Below are positions 15,130 through 24,858 of a stretch of DNA of 64,000 nt, piece by piece (the first letter of the stretch is position 1; each line of letters opens with the position of its first letter). Under the pieces are notes generated by a model that ran no database searches, was not told where the DNA came from, and worked only from the letters and a program-made list of their open reading frames with translations. The translations under genes were made by a program, and so were the position numbers. This DNA comes from Winogradskyella ursingii (lineage in GTDB: Bacteria > Bacteroidota > Bacteroidia > Flavobacteriales > Flavobacteriaceae), in the NCBI RefSeq assembly GCF_013403975.1, contig NZ_JABFDH010000001.1, forward strand, positions 186,001-250,000. Direction: 5' to 3'.

Positions 15130-15759
15130 TCACTTCAATAATTGACTTAATATTGCTAATGCTATATTACTGTTGTTTTCTTCTTTAACAAAATATTTCT
15201 TCTCATCCCAATTACTCAAAAACCCCAATTCCAAAAGCACCGAAGGACAATAAGCAACTGTTTCCCTTAATACTTGAAAATTCCTAAACTTCACACCTCT
15301 ACTCTCAAAACCTAATTCAGTATTGAGCGCAGCTTGTATCTGAAAAGCAAGCCAAGTAGAATCGTCTGAATATTTAGATTCTGCATCTGCCACGTAAATT
15401 TCAACACCTCTAGCATTCGGACTATCGGAATGATTACAATGCAAGGACACAAATAAATCCGCCTTTAATGCTTTAGCCAGCTTGGTTCTATCTGAAAGTG
15501 AAATGAACGTATCACTATACCTCGTTAAATATATATCGAGTGGTTTTTCCAAGTCGTTATTTAACCTTAAAATCTCATTTGCAATGGACATAACCACATC
15601 CTTTTCTTGGATGTCATTTAATCCAATTGCACCAGAATCTTTTCCACCGTGTCCAACGTCAATTATAATTCGTTTTTGAGCGCTCGCTTCTTGTCCAAAA
15701 ATGATGCACATTTTTAGAAGTAAAAAGACAAAACTGACGTTTTTGAGCACTTTTTTCAT
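15130..15759 (-). CDS. N-acetylmuramoyl-L-alanine amidase (Amidase_3), conjugation-associated
   Basis: 209 residues from the ATG at 15759, chosen because it gives a classical signal peptide (MKKVLKNVSFVFLLL...SAQ); a start at 15795 would bury it. The zinc amidase motifs are visible: DVGHGGKDSGAIG (His/Glu region), SLHCNHSD and VLLELGFLSN. It cleaves peptides from muramic acid in the periplasm. Lying divergently beside the tra operon, it probably opens the cell wall for the conjugation channel, the role played by lytic enzymes in other systems. Confidence 0.9.
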   Translation of the reverse strand: MKKVLKNVSFVFLLLKMCIIFGQEASAQKRIIIDVGHGGKDSGAIGLNDIQEKDVVMSIANEILRLNNDLEKPLDIYLTRYSDTFISLSDRTKLAKALKADLFVSLHCNHSDSPNARGVEIYVADAESKYSDDSTWLAFQIQAALNTELGFESRGVKFRNFQVLRETVAYCPSVLLELGFLSNWDEKKYFVKEENNSNIALAILSQLLK

Positions 15760-15948
15760 TTTCAATTTTCGGGTTATCAACAACTTCCCTTTCAAAATTC
15801 ATAGAATTTGATGTCAAATAATAACAATATAATTCAAATAGAATCAAATAATATTTTATTCACAAATATTTGATTTTCAGTTATTTACATTCAAATATAT
15901 GTAAATTTCCCATAACGAAAATGAACCAAAAATTTAAACTGTTCCGTT

Positions 15949-16236
15949 ATGAAAAAATCACACTATTTAGCATCTATTCTTTCGCTTTTATCCACTTCGC
16001 TTTTTGCTCAAATTGGTGGCATAGAAGATTCAGTTAATGATGTTGGCGACACCATCAGAACCATTTTTCCTATTTTATTGGGTGTCATCTTCTTGGTCGG
16101 CTTCCTTTTTAATGCTGGGCATTTCTTTGGGGAAAATGCAGACCTTAAAAAAGGGATTACTAGGGTACTTGTCTTTGTACTTATTGCAGGTGCGGTAGTT
16201 GGCATCTTCACATATTTAATAGGCATCGTTGTTTAA
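15949..16236 (+). CDS. traE: Conjugative transfer protein TraE (VirB2-like, DUF4134 type)
   Basis: A 95-residue small membrane protein with a signal-peptide-like N-terminus ending SLFAQ and two hydrophobic helices (about 37-57 and 70-93), the layout of VirB2/TrbC pilin subunits. It is first in the tra operon, 1 bp before traF. The assignment rests on layout and gene order as in CTnDOT. The 150-bp upstream region is very AT-rich with short repeats such as ATTTGA, where the tra promoter must lie. Confidence 0.8.
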   Translation: MKKSHYLASILSLLSTSLFAQIGGIEDSVNDVGDTIRTIFPILLGVIFLVGFLFNAGHFFGENADLKKGITRVLVFVLIAGAVVGIFTYLIGIVV

Positions 16237-16237
16237 G

Positions 16238-16516
16238 ATGAAACGGTTCGAGGTCTATAGAAACATTAGAAAACGGGCAGTCATTTTTGGATTGCCCATT
16301 TCACTATTTGCATTAATGATGGTCGCCATACTTGCATCCTTATTAATCATCATTTTTTCCTTCAGCTTCGGACTAATTATCGGCATCCTGATTTTCAATG
16401 CTGCGCTCTATGTAGCATTAACTAAAATCTCAAACAATCCTCAACTATTTCAGGTGGCAAAAGCCTTTCCAAAAATCATCAGCAACAAAAGAAATTCTGG
16501 TTTTAATTATGAATAA
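16238..16516 (+). CDS. traF: Conjugative transfer protein TraF (VirB3-like, DUF4133 type)
   Basis: 92 residues from the ATG at 16238 (MKRFEVYRNIRKRAVIFGLPISLF), which directly follows the traE stop; the in-frame ATG at 16229 lies inside traE. It has one long or two adjacent hydrophobic helices (about 18-62), then a short tail. VirB3-like proteins anchor the VirB4 ATPase to the inner membrane, and the VirB4-type gene overlaps its end by 8 bp. Confidence 0.8.
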   Translation: MKRFEVYRNIRKRAVIFGLPISLFALMMVAILASLLIIIFSFSFGLIIGILIFNAALYVALTKISNNPQLFQVAKAFPKIISNKRNSGFNYE

Positions 16517-18911
16517 GATTAACCTTTCAGCATATCAACCTATTACAGATATTCAAGACAATATCGTTTTTGCCAATAATGGCAATGTGGTCTTATGTTA
16601 TGAAGGCACGTTACCAGAAATCTATTCATTATCTGAAAAAGATTTTGAAGATATACACGGTGCTTGGTTTCAAGCCCTGAAGTCTTTACCAGTTGGAACA
16701 GTTGTACATAAGCAAGATGTCTATCTTAAAAAGTCATATACCTCAGAACAACTATCTAATAAAACATTCCTAGAGAAAGCAACCCACGAACATTTTAAAG
16801 GTCGTGAGTATATGGAACACCGTTGCTTTTTGTTCTTTATTCTAACCAAGAACAAGGCATTGAACAATCCGAAATATGTCAATCCATTCCGGAAAGTTTC
16901 TAAAGGAATTATTCAAAAACTAGATGATAACGTACAGCGTTTCGTTGGCTCTGTTAGCGATTCTGTCTCATTCATCAACAACAGTCGAAAAATGAAATTC
17001 ATTTCGCTTAAAGCGAAAGATATACAGCAGTTGACCAATGGTTATTTCAATGGGTTTAATGAAGGGTTTGATACCGATATCATATTAGATAAAAAAAGCG
17101 TCAATATTGGCGAAAACCATTTTGATGCCCTAGCTATCAATAGCGAACTGTGCTTTGGCGAAAGTGTACAGAGTAGCAAGACCAATGAGAAATTCACTTC
17201 TGACGATTTTGTGTTTCATCAAGGGTTTATTGATGGTCTAGGGCTTACGCTTAATGAGAACCACATCGTCAACCAAATCCTATATCTGGATGACAAACAG
17301 AAGTGGCGCAAGCTGCTCGATAAGAAAGTTGAAGAACTCAACAAAAGCTCAAATTTCGGTTCGCAGAACAAAGTCGTCCTCGGTAAAATTCAGTATATCC
17401 TTGACCAAATTAATGCCGATGATAATGCACGCATTATTCGTGGTCATTTAAACATTGTGTATTGGGATAAAAACCCTGAGAATCTAAGTCGAATCGGTTC
17501 AAAAATAAAGACCGAATTTAAGGAACTGGATATCATCCCATACTATCCCAGAGGCGAAGAACGTAAAAATTACATCTTAAATAGTTACTGCTGCTTCTCA
17601 TCCAATTTTTCTAATAATGATTTGTACGTAACAGATTTGAAACACGCACTTTGCCTGTTCATCAATAACACTAATTATAATTCTGATGCTACTGGCATCA
17701 TCTTTAATGACCGTGAGCATAACATTCCTGTTCTTAAAGATGTTTGGGATGAAAAAAAGAAACGCATCAAGGCACGGAACTTCGCCATCTTCGCACCAAC
17801 AGGCGAAGGCAAATCCTTTTTGGCCAATAATATTCTACGCCAATATTTTGAAAGTGGCGTTCGCTTGGTCATCATAGACTTGGGCGGTTCTTACACCAAA
17901 TTCGCTAAACTCTATCCGGAAAAATACACGGTGCTTCGCTACGAAAGTGGTAAAAACTTAGGTATAAATCCTTTTTATATAAGTGATGCAAATGACCTGA
18001 CACCTGAGAGGTTGGAAGACCTATCTGTTTTCTTATTTGAATTGTTTGCTTCAGATTTAAAGGTTACCAAAGCACAATCGGTTTCGGTCAAAAAGATATT
18101 GCGCCACTATTACAATAATACTTCGGAAAATCATTCTTTAGATGGTTTCTACAACTTTATAGAAAGGAATCAGAAAAACCTTCTGGACACCTTAAAAATC
18201 CATCCCGACTACTTCAATACTACAAGCTTCTTGCACGTAATGTCCGAATATGTCGGCGATGGTCTATATAGCTTTCTATTTGAAGTAAGCGAAGACCAGA
18301 CGTATAAAATCGAAGACAAACGATTGATTGTTTTTGAACTGGATGAAGTCAAGGACAACAAAGAAATCCTATCCGTAATGTTGAAGCTGATTAAGTCTGC
18401 TATCCAAAGAACCATTTGGAAGAATAGGGCTGAAAAAGGAATCATCCTCTTCGATGAGTTTGCCAAACAATTGAAGTTCGACAACGTATTGGAAAGCGTC
18501 GAATTCTACTATCAAGCTATTCGTAAACAGAATGGTGCGATAGGCATTATTCTTCAGTCGATAAATCAGCTTCCGAACAATTCAACATCGGCAAGCATAC
18601 TGGAAAATACACAGGTCATTTATAGTCTGAATAATGAAAAAGGCTATGACGAATTGGTCAAAAGGCTCAACCTATCCAGCCACGACTTGAACCAATTAAA
18701 ATCCATCAAAAACAATCTTTCCGGTCCACGGAAGTACACCGAAATGTTCATCAAAATAGGAAAGGAAAGCAACATTTTTAGGCTTGAAGTTCCAAAAGAA
18801 GTGTATGCGGCTTATTTAACCGACGGAAGAGAAAATGAGAAAATAATGAAGCTCTACGATGAGCATAACGATATGGAAAAAGCAATAATTCAATTCACAT
18901 CTAAAACATAA
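16509..18911 (+). CDS. traG: Conjugation ATPase TraG (VirB4 family)
   Basis: An 800-residue VirB4-type ATPase that powers pilus or channel assembly at the inner membrane. The N-terminal domain (1-380) is of the TraC-F/DUF3875 type. The ATPase domain has Walker A FAPTGEGKSF (about 427-436) and Walker B GIILFDEFAKQ (about 645-655), followed by the QSINQLPNN motif typical of VirB4. It overlaps traF by 8 bp, and traI follows after 4 bp. Length and motifs are complete, so it looks functional. Confidence 0.95.
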   Translation: MNKINLSAYQPITDIQDNIVFANNGNVVLCYEGTLPEIYSLSEKDFEDIHGAWFQALKSLPVGTVVHKQDVYLKKSYTSEQLSNKTFLEKATHEHFKGREYMEHRCFLFFILTKNKALNNPKYVNPFRKVSKGIIQKLDDNVQRFVGSVSDSVSFINNSRKMKFISLKAKDIQQLTNGYFNGFNEGFDTDIILDKKSVNIGENHFDALAINSELCFGESVQSSKTNEKFTSDDFVFHQGFIDGLGLTLNENHIVNQILYLDDKQKWRKLLDKKVEELNKSSNFGSQNKVVLGKIQYILDQINADDNARIIRGHLNIVYWDKNPENLSRIGSKIKTEFKELDIIPYYPRGEERKNYILNSYCCFSSNFSNNDLYVTDLKHALCLFINNTNYNSDATGIIFNDREHNIPVLKDVWDEKKKRIKARNFAIFAPTGEGKSFLANNILRQYFESGVRLVIIDLGGSYTKFAKLYPEKYTVLRYESGKNLGINPFYISDANDLTPERLEDLSVFLFELFASDLKVTKAQSVSVKKILRHYYNNTSENHSLDGFYNFIERNQKNLLDTLKIHPDYFNTTSFLHVMSEYVGDGLYSFLFEVSEDQTYKIEDKRLIVFELDEVKDNKEILSVMLKLIKSAIQRTIWKNRAEKGIILFDEFAKQLKFDNVLESVEFYYQAIRKQNGAIGIILQSINQLPNNSTSASILENTQVIYSLNNEKGYDELVKRLNLSSHDLNQLKSIKNNLSGPRKYTEMFIKIGKESNIFRLEVPKEVYAAYLTDGRENEKIMKLYDEHNDMEKAIIQFTSKT

Positions 18912-18915
18912 TATT

Positions 18916-19491
18916 ATGAAGACAAAAATCCTAATTCTCGCAACAGCATTCATCCTTTTATTGCCTGCACGCGCTGCGTGCCAGGGAATGCCTACATATG
19001 ACAATACTAATTTTATCAGTTTGGTAAAACAACTTATAGAATCAGGCAAACAGACAGCACAAATGATTAAGTCTGTGAAATTCCTGAAAGATGCAAAAGA
19101 GGCGATAGAAAAGGTATCAAGCGTTGTCGAACAATTAAGAGCAGTTGAGGAAATCGCACAAAATAATCAGCGGCTTATTCAGGTAATGCAAAATGATTTA
19201 CAGGATATTCTGAACTCGCCATATATCAAACCAGAGGAAGTTACTCGGGTCACAGAATCGTTTAGCACCATCGTCCAAAACTCATTGGACACGGTTGATT
19301 TTATCGATGAAGTCTTATCGAGCGATTACCTAAAAATGAGCGATGCCGAACGCGCTGAAATTCTGAAGGCAAAAGAACTGGAATCCAAAGAAATGGTTTC
19401 CAACATCACTACCAAAACGAGACGGTACAAGGATATAATTTCCTTTAGAAAAATGCAGGATAAAATCAATAACCGCGAAACCAATTACTAA
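18916..19491 (+). CDS. traI: Conjugative transfer protein TraI (DUF4141-like, VirB5-like)
   Basis: A 191-residue exported protein: signal peptide at 1-23 (KTKILILATAFILLLPARAACQ), then a long helical, coiled-coil-like body (VKQLIESGKQTAQMIKSVKFL, SSVVEQLRAVEEIAQNNQRL). The position between the VirB4-like and VirB6-like genes and the helical periplasmic body match CTnDOT TraI/VirB5-like proteins. Confidence 0.78.
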   Translation: MKTKILILATAFILLLPARAACQGMPTYDNTNFISLVKQLIESGKQTAQMIKSVKFLKDAKEAIEKVSSVVEQLRAVEEIAQNNQRLIQVMQNDLQDILNSPYIKPEEVTRVTESFSTIVQNSLDTVDFIDEVLSSDYLKMSDAERAEILKAKELESKEMVSNITTKTRRYKDIISFRKMQDKINNRETNY

Positions 19492-19494
19492 ACG

Positions 19495-20337
19495 ATGACC
19501 GCCACTATTCTTTTAGGGATTGGACTGGAATACATTGATACGGTGTTTCAAACCATACAGAACAGCAGTTTCTCGCAATACACTATTGCGGGAATGAAAA
19601 CGCTTGCTGTTCTGTTTTTTCTGGTGAATATCCTTAAAAAATACAATGAAGGCGTTGCAGATAAAGATGGATATACTTGGGGATTAAGTCCTGGGGATTT
19701 GGCAAAGAACTTTTTAATTGTCCTTCTAGTTATTTTTTCAACACAAGTGCTTGGCTTTTTTGATAGTATTTTAGTTTCTGTTGAAGCTCAATATCGCGGA
19801 ACTGCGCCAGCATTATTACCGTTACAGATGCAAGACATCCCCATAGAAGAGGATGTTAACCTTATAGATGCTGCAAAAAACGCAATGACATTACTTTATG
19901 AAGCATTGGTTACACCACTATACGGATTCAAAATATTGGCTTTTATAATAGGTATTATCCTTTGGATTCTAGACCTGTTTATCTATCCGTTGTTTTTGGC
20001 AGAACGTTTCTTCCTCTTGGGAATAATGCAGGCGTTTTTCCCTTTAGTTATTAGCCTAGCGGTTTTTGAGAAGTTCCGCTCATTGGCCTATACTTTTTTC
20101 AAATTGTATGCTGCGGTCTATATGTTGGTGCCAGCCTTCTTTTTGGTCAACATCTTTGTAAACGCGCTCTATACAGAAATCAATACGAATTTTTGGATAA
20201 ACCTCTTCGGAACAGACGTTGGCCAGGGCTTTTTTGCACCTGTGGTTCAACTTGGCTCGGTAGGCTTTATAGTATTCCTAAAATTCAAACTCTATAAGCG
20301 AGCCACCTCATTTACACTCAGATTATTTACTGCCTAA
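19495..20337 (+). CDS. traJ: Conjugative transfer protein TraJ (VirB6-like)
   Basis: 280 residues with several hydrophobic segments (around 30-45, 75-95, 135-165, 170-195, 200-225, 245-265), a polytopic inner-membrane protein of the VirB6/TrbL type that forms part of the translocation channel. It follows traI by 3 bp. Assigned from topology and gene order. Confidence 0.83.
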   Translation: MTATILLGIGLEYIDTVFQTIQNSSFSQYTIAGMKTLAVLFFLVNILKKYNEGVADKDGYTWGLSPGDLAKNFLIVLLVIFSTQVLGFFDSILVSVEAQYRGTAPALLPLQMQDIPIEEDVNLIDAAKNAMTLLYEALVTPLYGFKILAFIIGIILWILDLFIYPLFLAERFFLLGIMQAFFPLVISLAVFEKFRSLAYTFFKLYAAVYMLVPAFFLVNIFVNALYTEINTNFWINLFGTDVGQGFFAPVVQLGSVGFIVFLKFKLYKRATSFTLRLFTA

Positions 20338-20357
20338 GGCAGATTGAAGATTAAAAT

Positions 20358-20981
20358 ATGAAAACACCTTACAAAAACATATATGCTGTCTTAAAGTTGA
20401 ACCGATTTATCGTGTTAGCAGTTGTCATTTTTGCAATGCTGTCGAGCATCTTTTCACTTTGGATGGCGTACAACACCAATCAAAAAGCACTTAATAGTGC
20501 CTTTGCGATTAATACCGATGGCAGTATAATTCCGTTAAAAATAGTAACTCAAAAAGAAAACTTTAGGGTTGAAGCTTTGGCGCATCTGGACCTGTTTCAC
20601 AACTACTTCTATAATATTGATGCCAGCAATTACGAGCGAAATCTAGAAAAGGCGCTTTGGTTGGGTAACAGCTCTGTAGATAATCTTTATCGACAGAAAA
20701 AAGCGGATGGCGTCTATAACCGTCTACTACAATATTCACTCGTACAGAAAGTCCTGAGTATTGAATCTCAGATTGAGCAACAGAGCGGAACCTATGTCTT
20801 TAGAACGGTAACAGTATTTGAAATCAATAGAGGCTCGATAATCGATACCTATGAACTGGTATCTAGTGGAAATTTAATTCCTGTTGACCGAAACTTTCCC
20901 AATAACCCGCACGGTCTTTTGATTACGGAATACTTTGAAAACACCCTTAAAAAACTTGATAATGAAAGTAGAAAAAAATAA
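20358..20981 (+). CDS. traK: Conjugative transfer protein TraK (VirB8-like)
   Basis: 207 residues with a cytosolic start, one membrane helix (about 16-36: RFIVLAVVIFAMLSSIFSLW) and a periplasmic domain, the bitopic VirB8 layout. The family motif-like stretch VEALAHLDLFHNYFYNIDASNYERNLEKALWLG is typical of Bacteroidota TraK. Its 3' end overlaps traM by 20 bp in another frame. Confidence 0.88.
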   Translation: MKTPYKNIYAVLKLNRFIVLAVVIFAMLSSIFSLWMAYNTNQKALNSAFAINTDGSIIPLKIVTQKENFRVEALAHLDLFHNYFYNIDASNYERNLEKALWLGNSSVDNLYRQKKADGVYNRLLQYSLVQKVLSIESQIEQQSGTYVFRTVTVFEINRGSIIDTYELVSSGNLIPVDRNFPNNPHGLLITEYFENTLKKLDNESRKK

Positions 20982-21891
20982 AATAGTCTTTTCGGCTATA
21001 TTGGCCGTGATTTTTATATTCCTGATTTCCTATTCCGTAATGGTTATGGGCGATGATGAAAGTGATAATGAGAACCTGAAACAAACTTTAGTACCAGACT
21101 TGGACGAAAACCAAAAAGAGTACGACTCTAAACTGGATGCCATAAACGATTTAAAGGAAGTGCGTGAAAATAATGCGCCTAGCATCTATGACGAGAAGCT
21201 GATTGATTCCTTGGGCTATTACGACCCAGACCTTCCAGAACGAGAAAAAGAACGCATCGTTGACAGTATTTATGATGCTGGCAAGATTCAATATTCAGCA
21301 CGACGATACCAAAATCTCGGACAGCGAAAAATTGCTCAAAACAGAACCAAACAAATTGACTCAGCTGAAGTTAAAAGAGAACAAAAAATTGAAGCCAAAG
21401 AATTAGGGCTTGAGCATCAACTCTTCTTTGCAGCTGCACCTAAACCAAATGAACTTTCAATTATTGGGAATACAGATGACAATATTTATGTCGTCGTCGA
21501 TGGCGACCAAATCGTAACGGTGAGTACTAGATTAAGAATGCGGCTTACTAAATCAGCAACTATTAATGGTAAGTTGATGCCAAAGAATACATCAGTTTAT
21601 GGGTTTATTAGTTTTCAGCCAAATCGTGCGTTGATTGAGATTGAAAATATCAATCATCATCCAACAAAACTCAAAGCATTTGACCTGCAAGATGGAAGCG
21701 AAGGCATTTATGTCGAGAATAATTTTAGAGCAGAAGCAACCAGAGAAGTACTGGATGATGTCATTGGTGACATCAATATTCCTACTGTTCCACAAGTGGG
21801 CGGACTTACGCAAGTATTTCGGCGTTCAAACCGAAGGGTAAAAGTGACGGTGTTGAACAATTACAGATTAATTCTAAAACCAAAATTATGA
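20962..21891 (+). CDS. traM: Conjugative transfer protein TraM (VirB10-like)
   Basis: 309 residues from the ATG at 20962 (MKVEKNKIVFSAILAVIF), chosen over 20935, which lies deeper in traK. One N-terminal membrane helix is followed by an acidic linker (about 30-100) and a C-terminal beta-rich domain (about 150-309, including IYVVVDGDQIVTVSTRLRMRL) of VirB10/TraM type that spans the periplasm. No separate traL gene lies between traK and traM. Confidence 0.88.
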   Translation: MKVEKNKIVFSAILAVIFIFLISYSVMVMGDDESDNENLKQTLVPDLDENQKEYDSKLDAINDLKEVRENNAPSIYDEKLIDSLGYYDPDLPEREKERIVDSIYDAGKIQYSARRYQNLGQRKIAQNRTKQIDSAEVKREQKIEAKELGLEHQLFFAAAPKPNELSIIGNTDDNIYVVVDGDQIVTVSTRLRMRLTKSATINGKLMPKNTSVYGFISFQPNRALIEIENINHHPTKLKAFDLQDGSEGIYVENNFRAEATREVLDDVIGDINIPTVPQVGGLTQVFRRSNRRVKVTVLNNYRLILKPKL

Positions 21892-21923
21892 GGCCCATAA
21901 TGGGCATTTAAAAACGCATTCTT

Positions 21924-22781
21924 ATGAAAAATTCAATTTTAATAATAGCAGTTTTATTTATTTCTGCTTTCACACCTCGACTTTGCTCGGCACAGACTAC
22001 AGCGCAAACCATCACGGTACTAGATACCATCTATGCAAATGACACCAAAAACGTAGCCTTGTTTTTTCCAGAACCCATACGACAAGGTATAACTGGCTCA
22101 GATAATTTTGTATTCACTTACAACCGAGAAAAACAGCAGTATTTTGGGTTACTTCAGGCAAAGCCCGGCAAAGAAAGCAATCTGCTGGTAATCAACAGGA
22201 ATGGTTCAATTTTTTCGTATATTGTACGGTATAAATCTCAGCTTTCAAAGCTGAATTATTTCGTACCAAAATCAAGCAGTATAGGGAATGAAAAACCTAT
22301 TCTAAATGACACGATCAAAGTAGCAAAAATTGAAGATTCGGTTGACAACAAAACCTTTTACTACACCAAATTCTCATCTTATCTTCTTGCTAGGAAACAG
22401 AAAATAGGTACGATTCAAAAACGAAATCAAGGTGTCGTTTTGAGTGTTGAGAATATAGTTTTTGATAAGGAAGAGCTATATTTCGTTATCCGGGTTGAAA
22501 ATAAATCGACTTTAGATTACGATTTAAATTTCTTAAATCTTTCAGTTGAGACAAGACAAAAAGGTAAAAAGAAATCGTTGCAAAAACTGTTTCAGACACC
22601 AATTTTCGAGTATAACGTGCCATCAAGAATAGCAGAAGGTAAAGTTACGAGGTTGGTTTATGTGATGCCTAAATTTTCAATAGGTAATGACCGTAGATTG
22701 GTTGTAGAGCTCAATGAAAAAGATGGGGAAAGAGATTTAAAATTGAAGGTGTCACACAAGTATATCAATAACCCAAATTAA
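21924..22781 (+). CDS. traN: Conjugative transfer protein TraN (VirB9-like, DUF4138 type)
   Basis: 285 residues with a signal peptide (MKNSILIIAVLFISAFTPRLCSAQ) and an exported beta-rich body; the start QTITVLDTIYANDTKNVALFFPEPI is characteristic of Bacteroidota TraN. It probably forms the outer-membrane ring of the transfer channel with TraM. It is the last core structural gene of this operon. Confidence 0.9.
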   Translation: MKNSILIIAVLFISAFTPRLCSAQTTAQTITVLDTIYANDTKNVALFFPEPIRQGITGSDNFVFTYNREKQQYFGLLQAKPGKESNLLVINRNGSIFSYIVRYKSQLSKLNYFVPKSSSIGNEKPILNDTIKVAKIEDSVDNKTFYYTKFSSYLLARKQKIGTIQKRNQGVVLSVENIVFDKEELYFVIRVENKSTLDYDLNFLNLSVETRQKGKKKSLQKLFQTPIFEYNVPSRIAEGKVTRLVYVMPKFSIGNDRRLVVELNEKDGERDLKLKVSHKYINNPN

Positions 22782-22788
22782 TAATATT

Positions 22789-23154
22789 ATGAAAAATTTC
22801 GTCATTTGCTCACTCGTACTTTTATTCATTTCTTGCTCAGGAAATAAGGATATGTCCCCTTCTGAAACTGCCAAAGTTGTTGCGGAAAGTCTTTATCAGG
22901 GCGACAAAGCGACTCTTAAAAAACATACTACAGCTGATGGTTTTGCCAATCTTTCTAGCATTCAGGATATGTTTGCCGAAGATAAAAATTCAGAATCCGA
23001 TTTCAAGATTGTTGATGAGGCTATGGACGGTGAATTTGCTTGGGTAAAGTATTCCACGGCATACGACCCAAAGCCTGGTGTTTTTAAGTTGGTAAAAGAA
23101 GATGGCCAATGGAAGGTTACTCACAATGGACCGAGGGATAAAGGGCCTTTTTAA
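22789..23154 (+). CDS. Small lipoprotein, DUF4878-like
   Basis: A 121-residue lipoprotein (lipobox LFISC, Cys16) with an NTF2-like fold expected: SPSETAKVVAESLYQGDKATLKKHTT near the start and GVFKLVKEDGQWKVTHNGP at the end. It lies 7 bp after traN and is the last gene of the tra operon, where other elements carry traO-traQ. Surface or entry exclusion is possible but nothing in the sequence proves it. Confidence 0.75.
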   Translation: MKNFVICSLVLLFISCSGNKDMSPSETAKVVAESLYQGDKATLKKHTTADGFANLSSIQDMFAEDKNSESDFKIVDEAMDGEFAWVKYSTAYDPKPGVFKLVKEDGQWKVTHNGPRDKGPF

Positions 23155-23192
23155 TGATTTAATTTATAACTGTACCTAAAAATTTTATAGCC

Positions 23193-24050
23193 CTATTCTT
23201 CGTCTTTTTCTATTTTTAGAATTAAGCAGGTTTTTAGCTTATCTAAAAACTTAGTTCTATCGTTTTTACGACCTTTTATTTCGAGATATGTTCTATACAC
23301 GTTATCAAATTGCATTTCAAACAGTTCTTCACAGGCTTCTGCTAGCTGTTTTATGGATAGACGCCCTTCTTCAATTGCACCGGATATCTGAAGTGAATAA
23401 ATCAATTCAATCAAATCAGTCTTAGTTGCTGTCCACCTTAAAGACTTTTCTCTTCTGTTCTTTAAAGAATTATTTAAAGCTCTTATTTTCTTTCTTCTAA
23501 AATGTAACTCGCTTAAAAGATGTTGATAGTGATTTATTAACAAGTCATAAGCAGAAATTTTAGCCACCATGTTATCGTGACTTGTTGAAAATTCATCATC
23601 CGTTAAATAATATGAGGTATCGGTTATCAATTTAACTTCGTCTTTACCCCTCAAAAAATAATACTTGTCGAGATAGGTGCTTTCTTCGCGAATATACTTG
23701 ACAAAGTCTAAATTTTTGGTGTAGTCTAGCTGTAACTTATCAATTTCCTCATCTATAAACTTACGTTGTCTAGCTACACTACCTTGTGGACGATGCAATA
23801 AAAATTGATATAGTTTAGCATAAAATTTTACTCTAGAATAGATATAAGGTTTTTGGTGCTTGAAAAAATTAATTTCATCTTCATCATTTTCAAACTTCAT
23901 TTCCCTGAGTAATACGCGCAATTGCTTTATGTATTTACGTGAAATCGTAATCCCCATTTCTACATTCTTAAATTCGCTTAGACTAGATTTTTCAATAACT
24001 AAAATTTCGCTTTTATAATTACTCAATATTTTATCTATACTATTAATCAT
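23193..24050 (-). CDS. rteC: RteC-like regulator of element excision/transfer
   Basis: 285 residues from the ATG at 24050 (MINSIDKIL); an upstream ATG at 24125 would add 25 hydrophobic residues and is less likely. The C-terminal part (SLRWTATKTDLIELIYSLQISGAI...YRTYLEIKGRKNDRTKFLD) is a clear RteC signature. In CTnDOT RteC activates the excision operon; no RteA/RteB two-component pair is seen here, so its trigger must differ. It is convergent with the tra operon. About 170 bp between it and the next pseudogene hold nothing recognisable. Confidence 0.9.
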   Translation of the reverse strand: MINSIDKILSNYKSEILVIEKSSLSEFKNVEMGITISRKYIKQLRVLLREMKFENDEDEINFFKHQKPYIYSRVKFYAKLYQFLLHRPQGSVARQRKFIDEEIDKLQLDYTKNLDFVKYIREESTYLDKYYFLRGKDEVKLITDTSYYLTDDEFSTSHDNMVAKISAYDLLINHYQHLLSELHFRRKKIRALNNSLKNRREKSLRWTATKTDLIELIYSLQISGAIEEGRLSIKQLAEACEELFEMQFDNVYRTYLEIKGRKNDRTKFLDKLKTCLILKIEKDEE

Positions 24051-24302
24051 TTGCTTAAGATTTGGGGCCAATTGATTAGTACGTAAGGCAATTAAAAAAG
24101 CTAAAGTTAGCGCAGATTTAATCAAAATTAGTTTGCAACTTCTAGAGGTTAAACACAGATAGCAGGTGTATTGCTAATTATTGGCCTTGGTCTCACCAAA
24201 CAAATTAGAAGGGCAAACCTTGAAGGGTTTTGTATCATAAGGTTTTATTTTTAGAAACTTCAAATCTCAATTTAGAATTTGTATAATCTTAAAAAAAATA
24301 GG

Positions 24303-24858
24303 TTAACTAACGTTTGTCAAATGCTCGTGAATTATCTTCCAATCTCCATCTATTTTCTTCCAAACGTGAGCTGCACACTGAACTGCCGAAAAGGCTGTCC
24401 CACCTTTTAAAAGAGCTTTTGAAGATTCCCATTGAAATGTGGCAACCGCCAGATTATTATCTAATTCAACGGCTATGTTTCCAACCGGCTTTATCTCGTA
24501 GTAGGAAAATGTGCTATTAATCATAGGTAACCATTTTCGCGATAGGCATTTGGACTCTTTATTACAACTGCGCTACCTTCCAATCCGTCTAAAACTAAAA
24601 GTCCATTTGCCTTACTTGCAAAAAATTTTTCTAAACCTTCAAAATTAAAAGGGCTTTTTCCTGGACTCCATAGGTGGAACCATTTTTCAGTCTTTCCTGT
24701 TTTTGTAAAAGGTTTTCTTGTTGTTGGTGCGTTAGTTCAGTTATATCCAGTGAATTTGGTGTAACTCCGATTCTTTGAGTGCTTTCCTTGTTTTGTGTCA
24801 AAACCATTTGTGTTTGTAAGGTTAATAGAATTAGTGCTATATATTTTAGAGTTTTCAT
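24303..24858 (-). pseudogene. Broken SnoaL-like/NTF2-like secreted protein gene
   Basis: Reading leftward from 24858: a signal-peptide start (MKTLKYIALILLTLQTQMVLTQ) runs in one frame to about 24690, then the homologous reading continues in a second frame (WFHLWSPGKSPFNFEGLEKFF...NAYRENG), then in a third from 24524 (MINSTFSYYEIKPVGN...KKIDGDWKIIHEHLT). Together these give one SnoaL-like protein related to those at 25121 and 27807, interrupted by at least two frameshifts. It sits 3' in the same operon as the intact paralogue. Sequencing error in homopolymers is the alternative. Confidence 0.75.

Noticed and set aside
4281-15812. 16-bp repeat ATTCATAGAATTTGAT at 4281-4296 and 15797-15812
   Set aside because: For an AT-rich 64-kb window a repeat of this length is expected by chance, and the two sites share no functional context beyond being noncoding.
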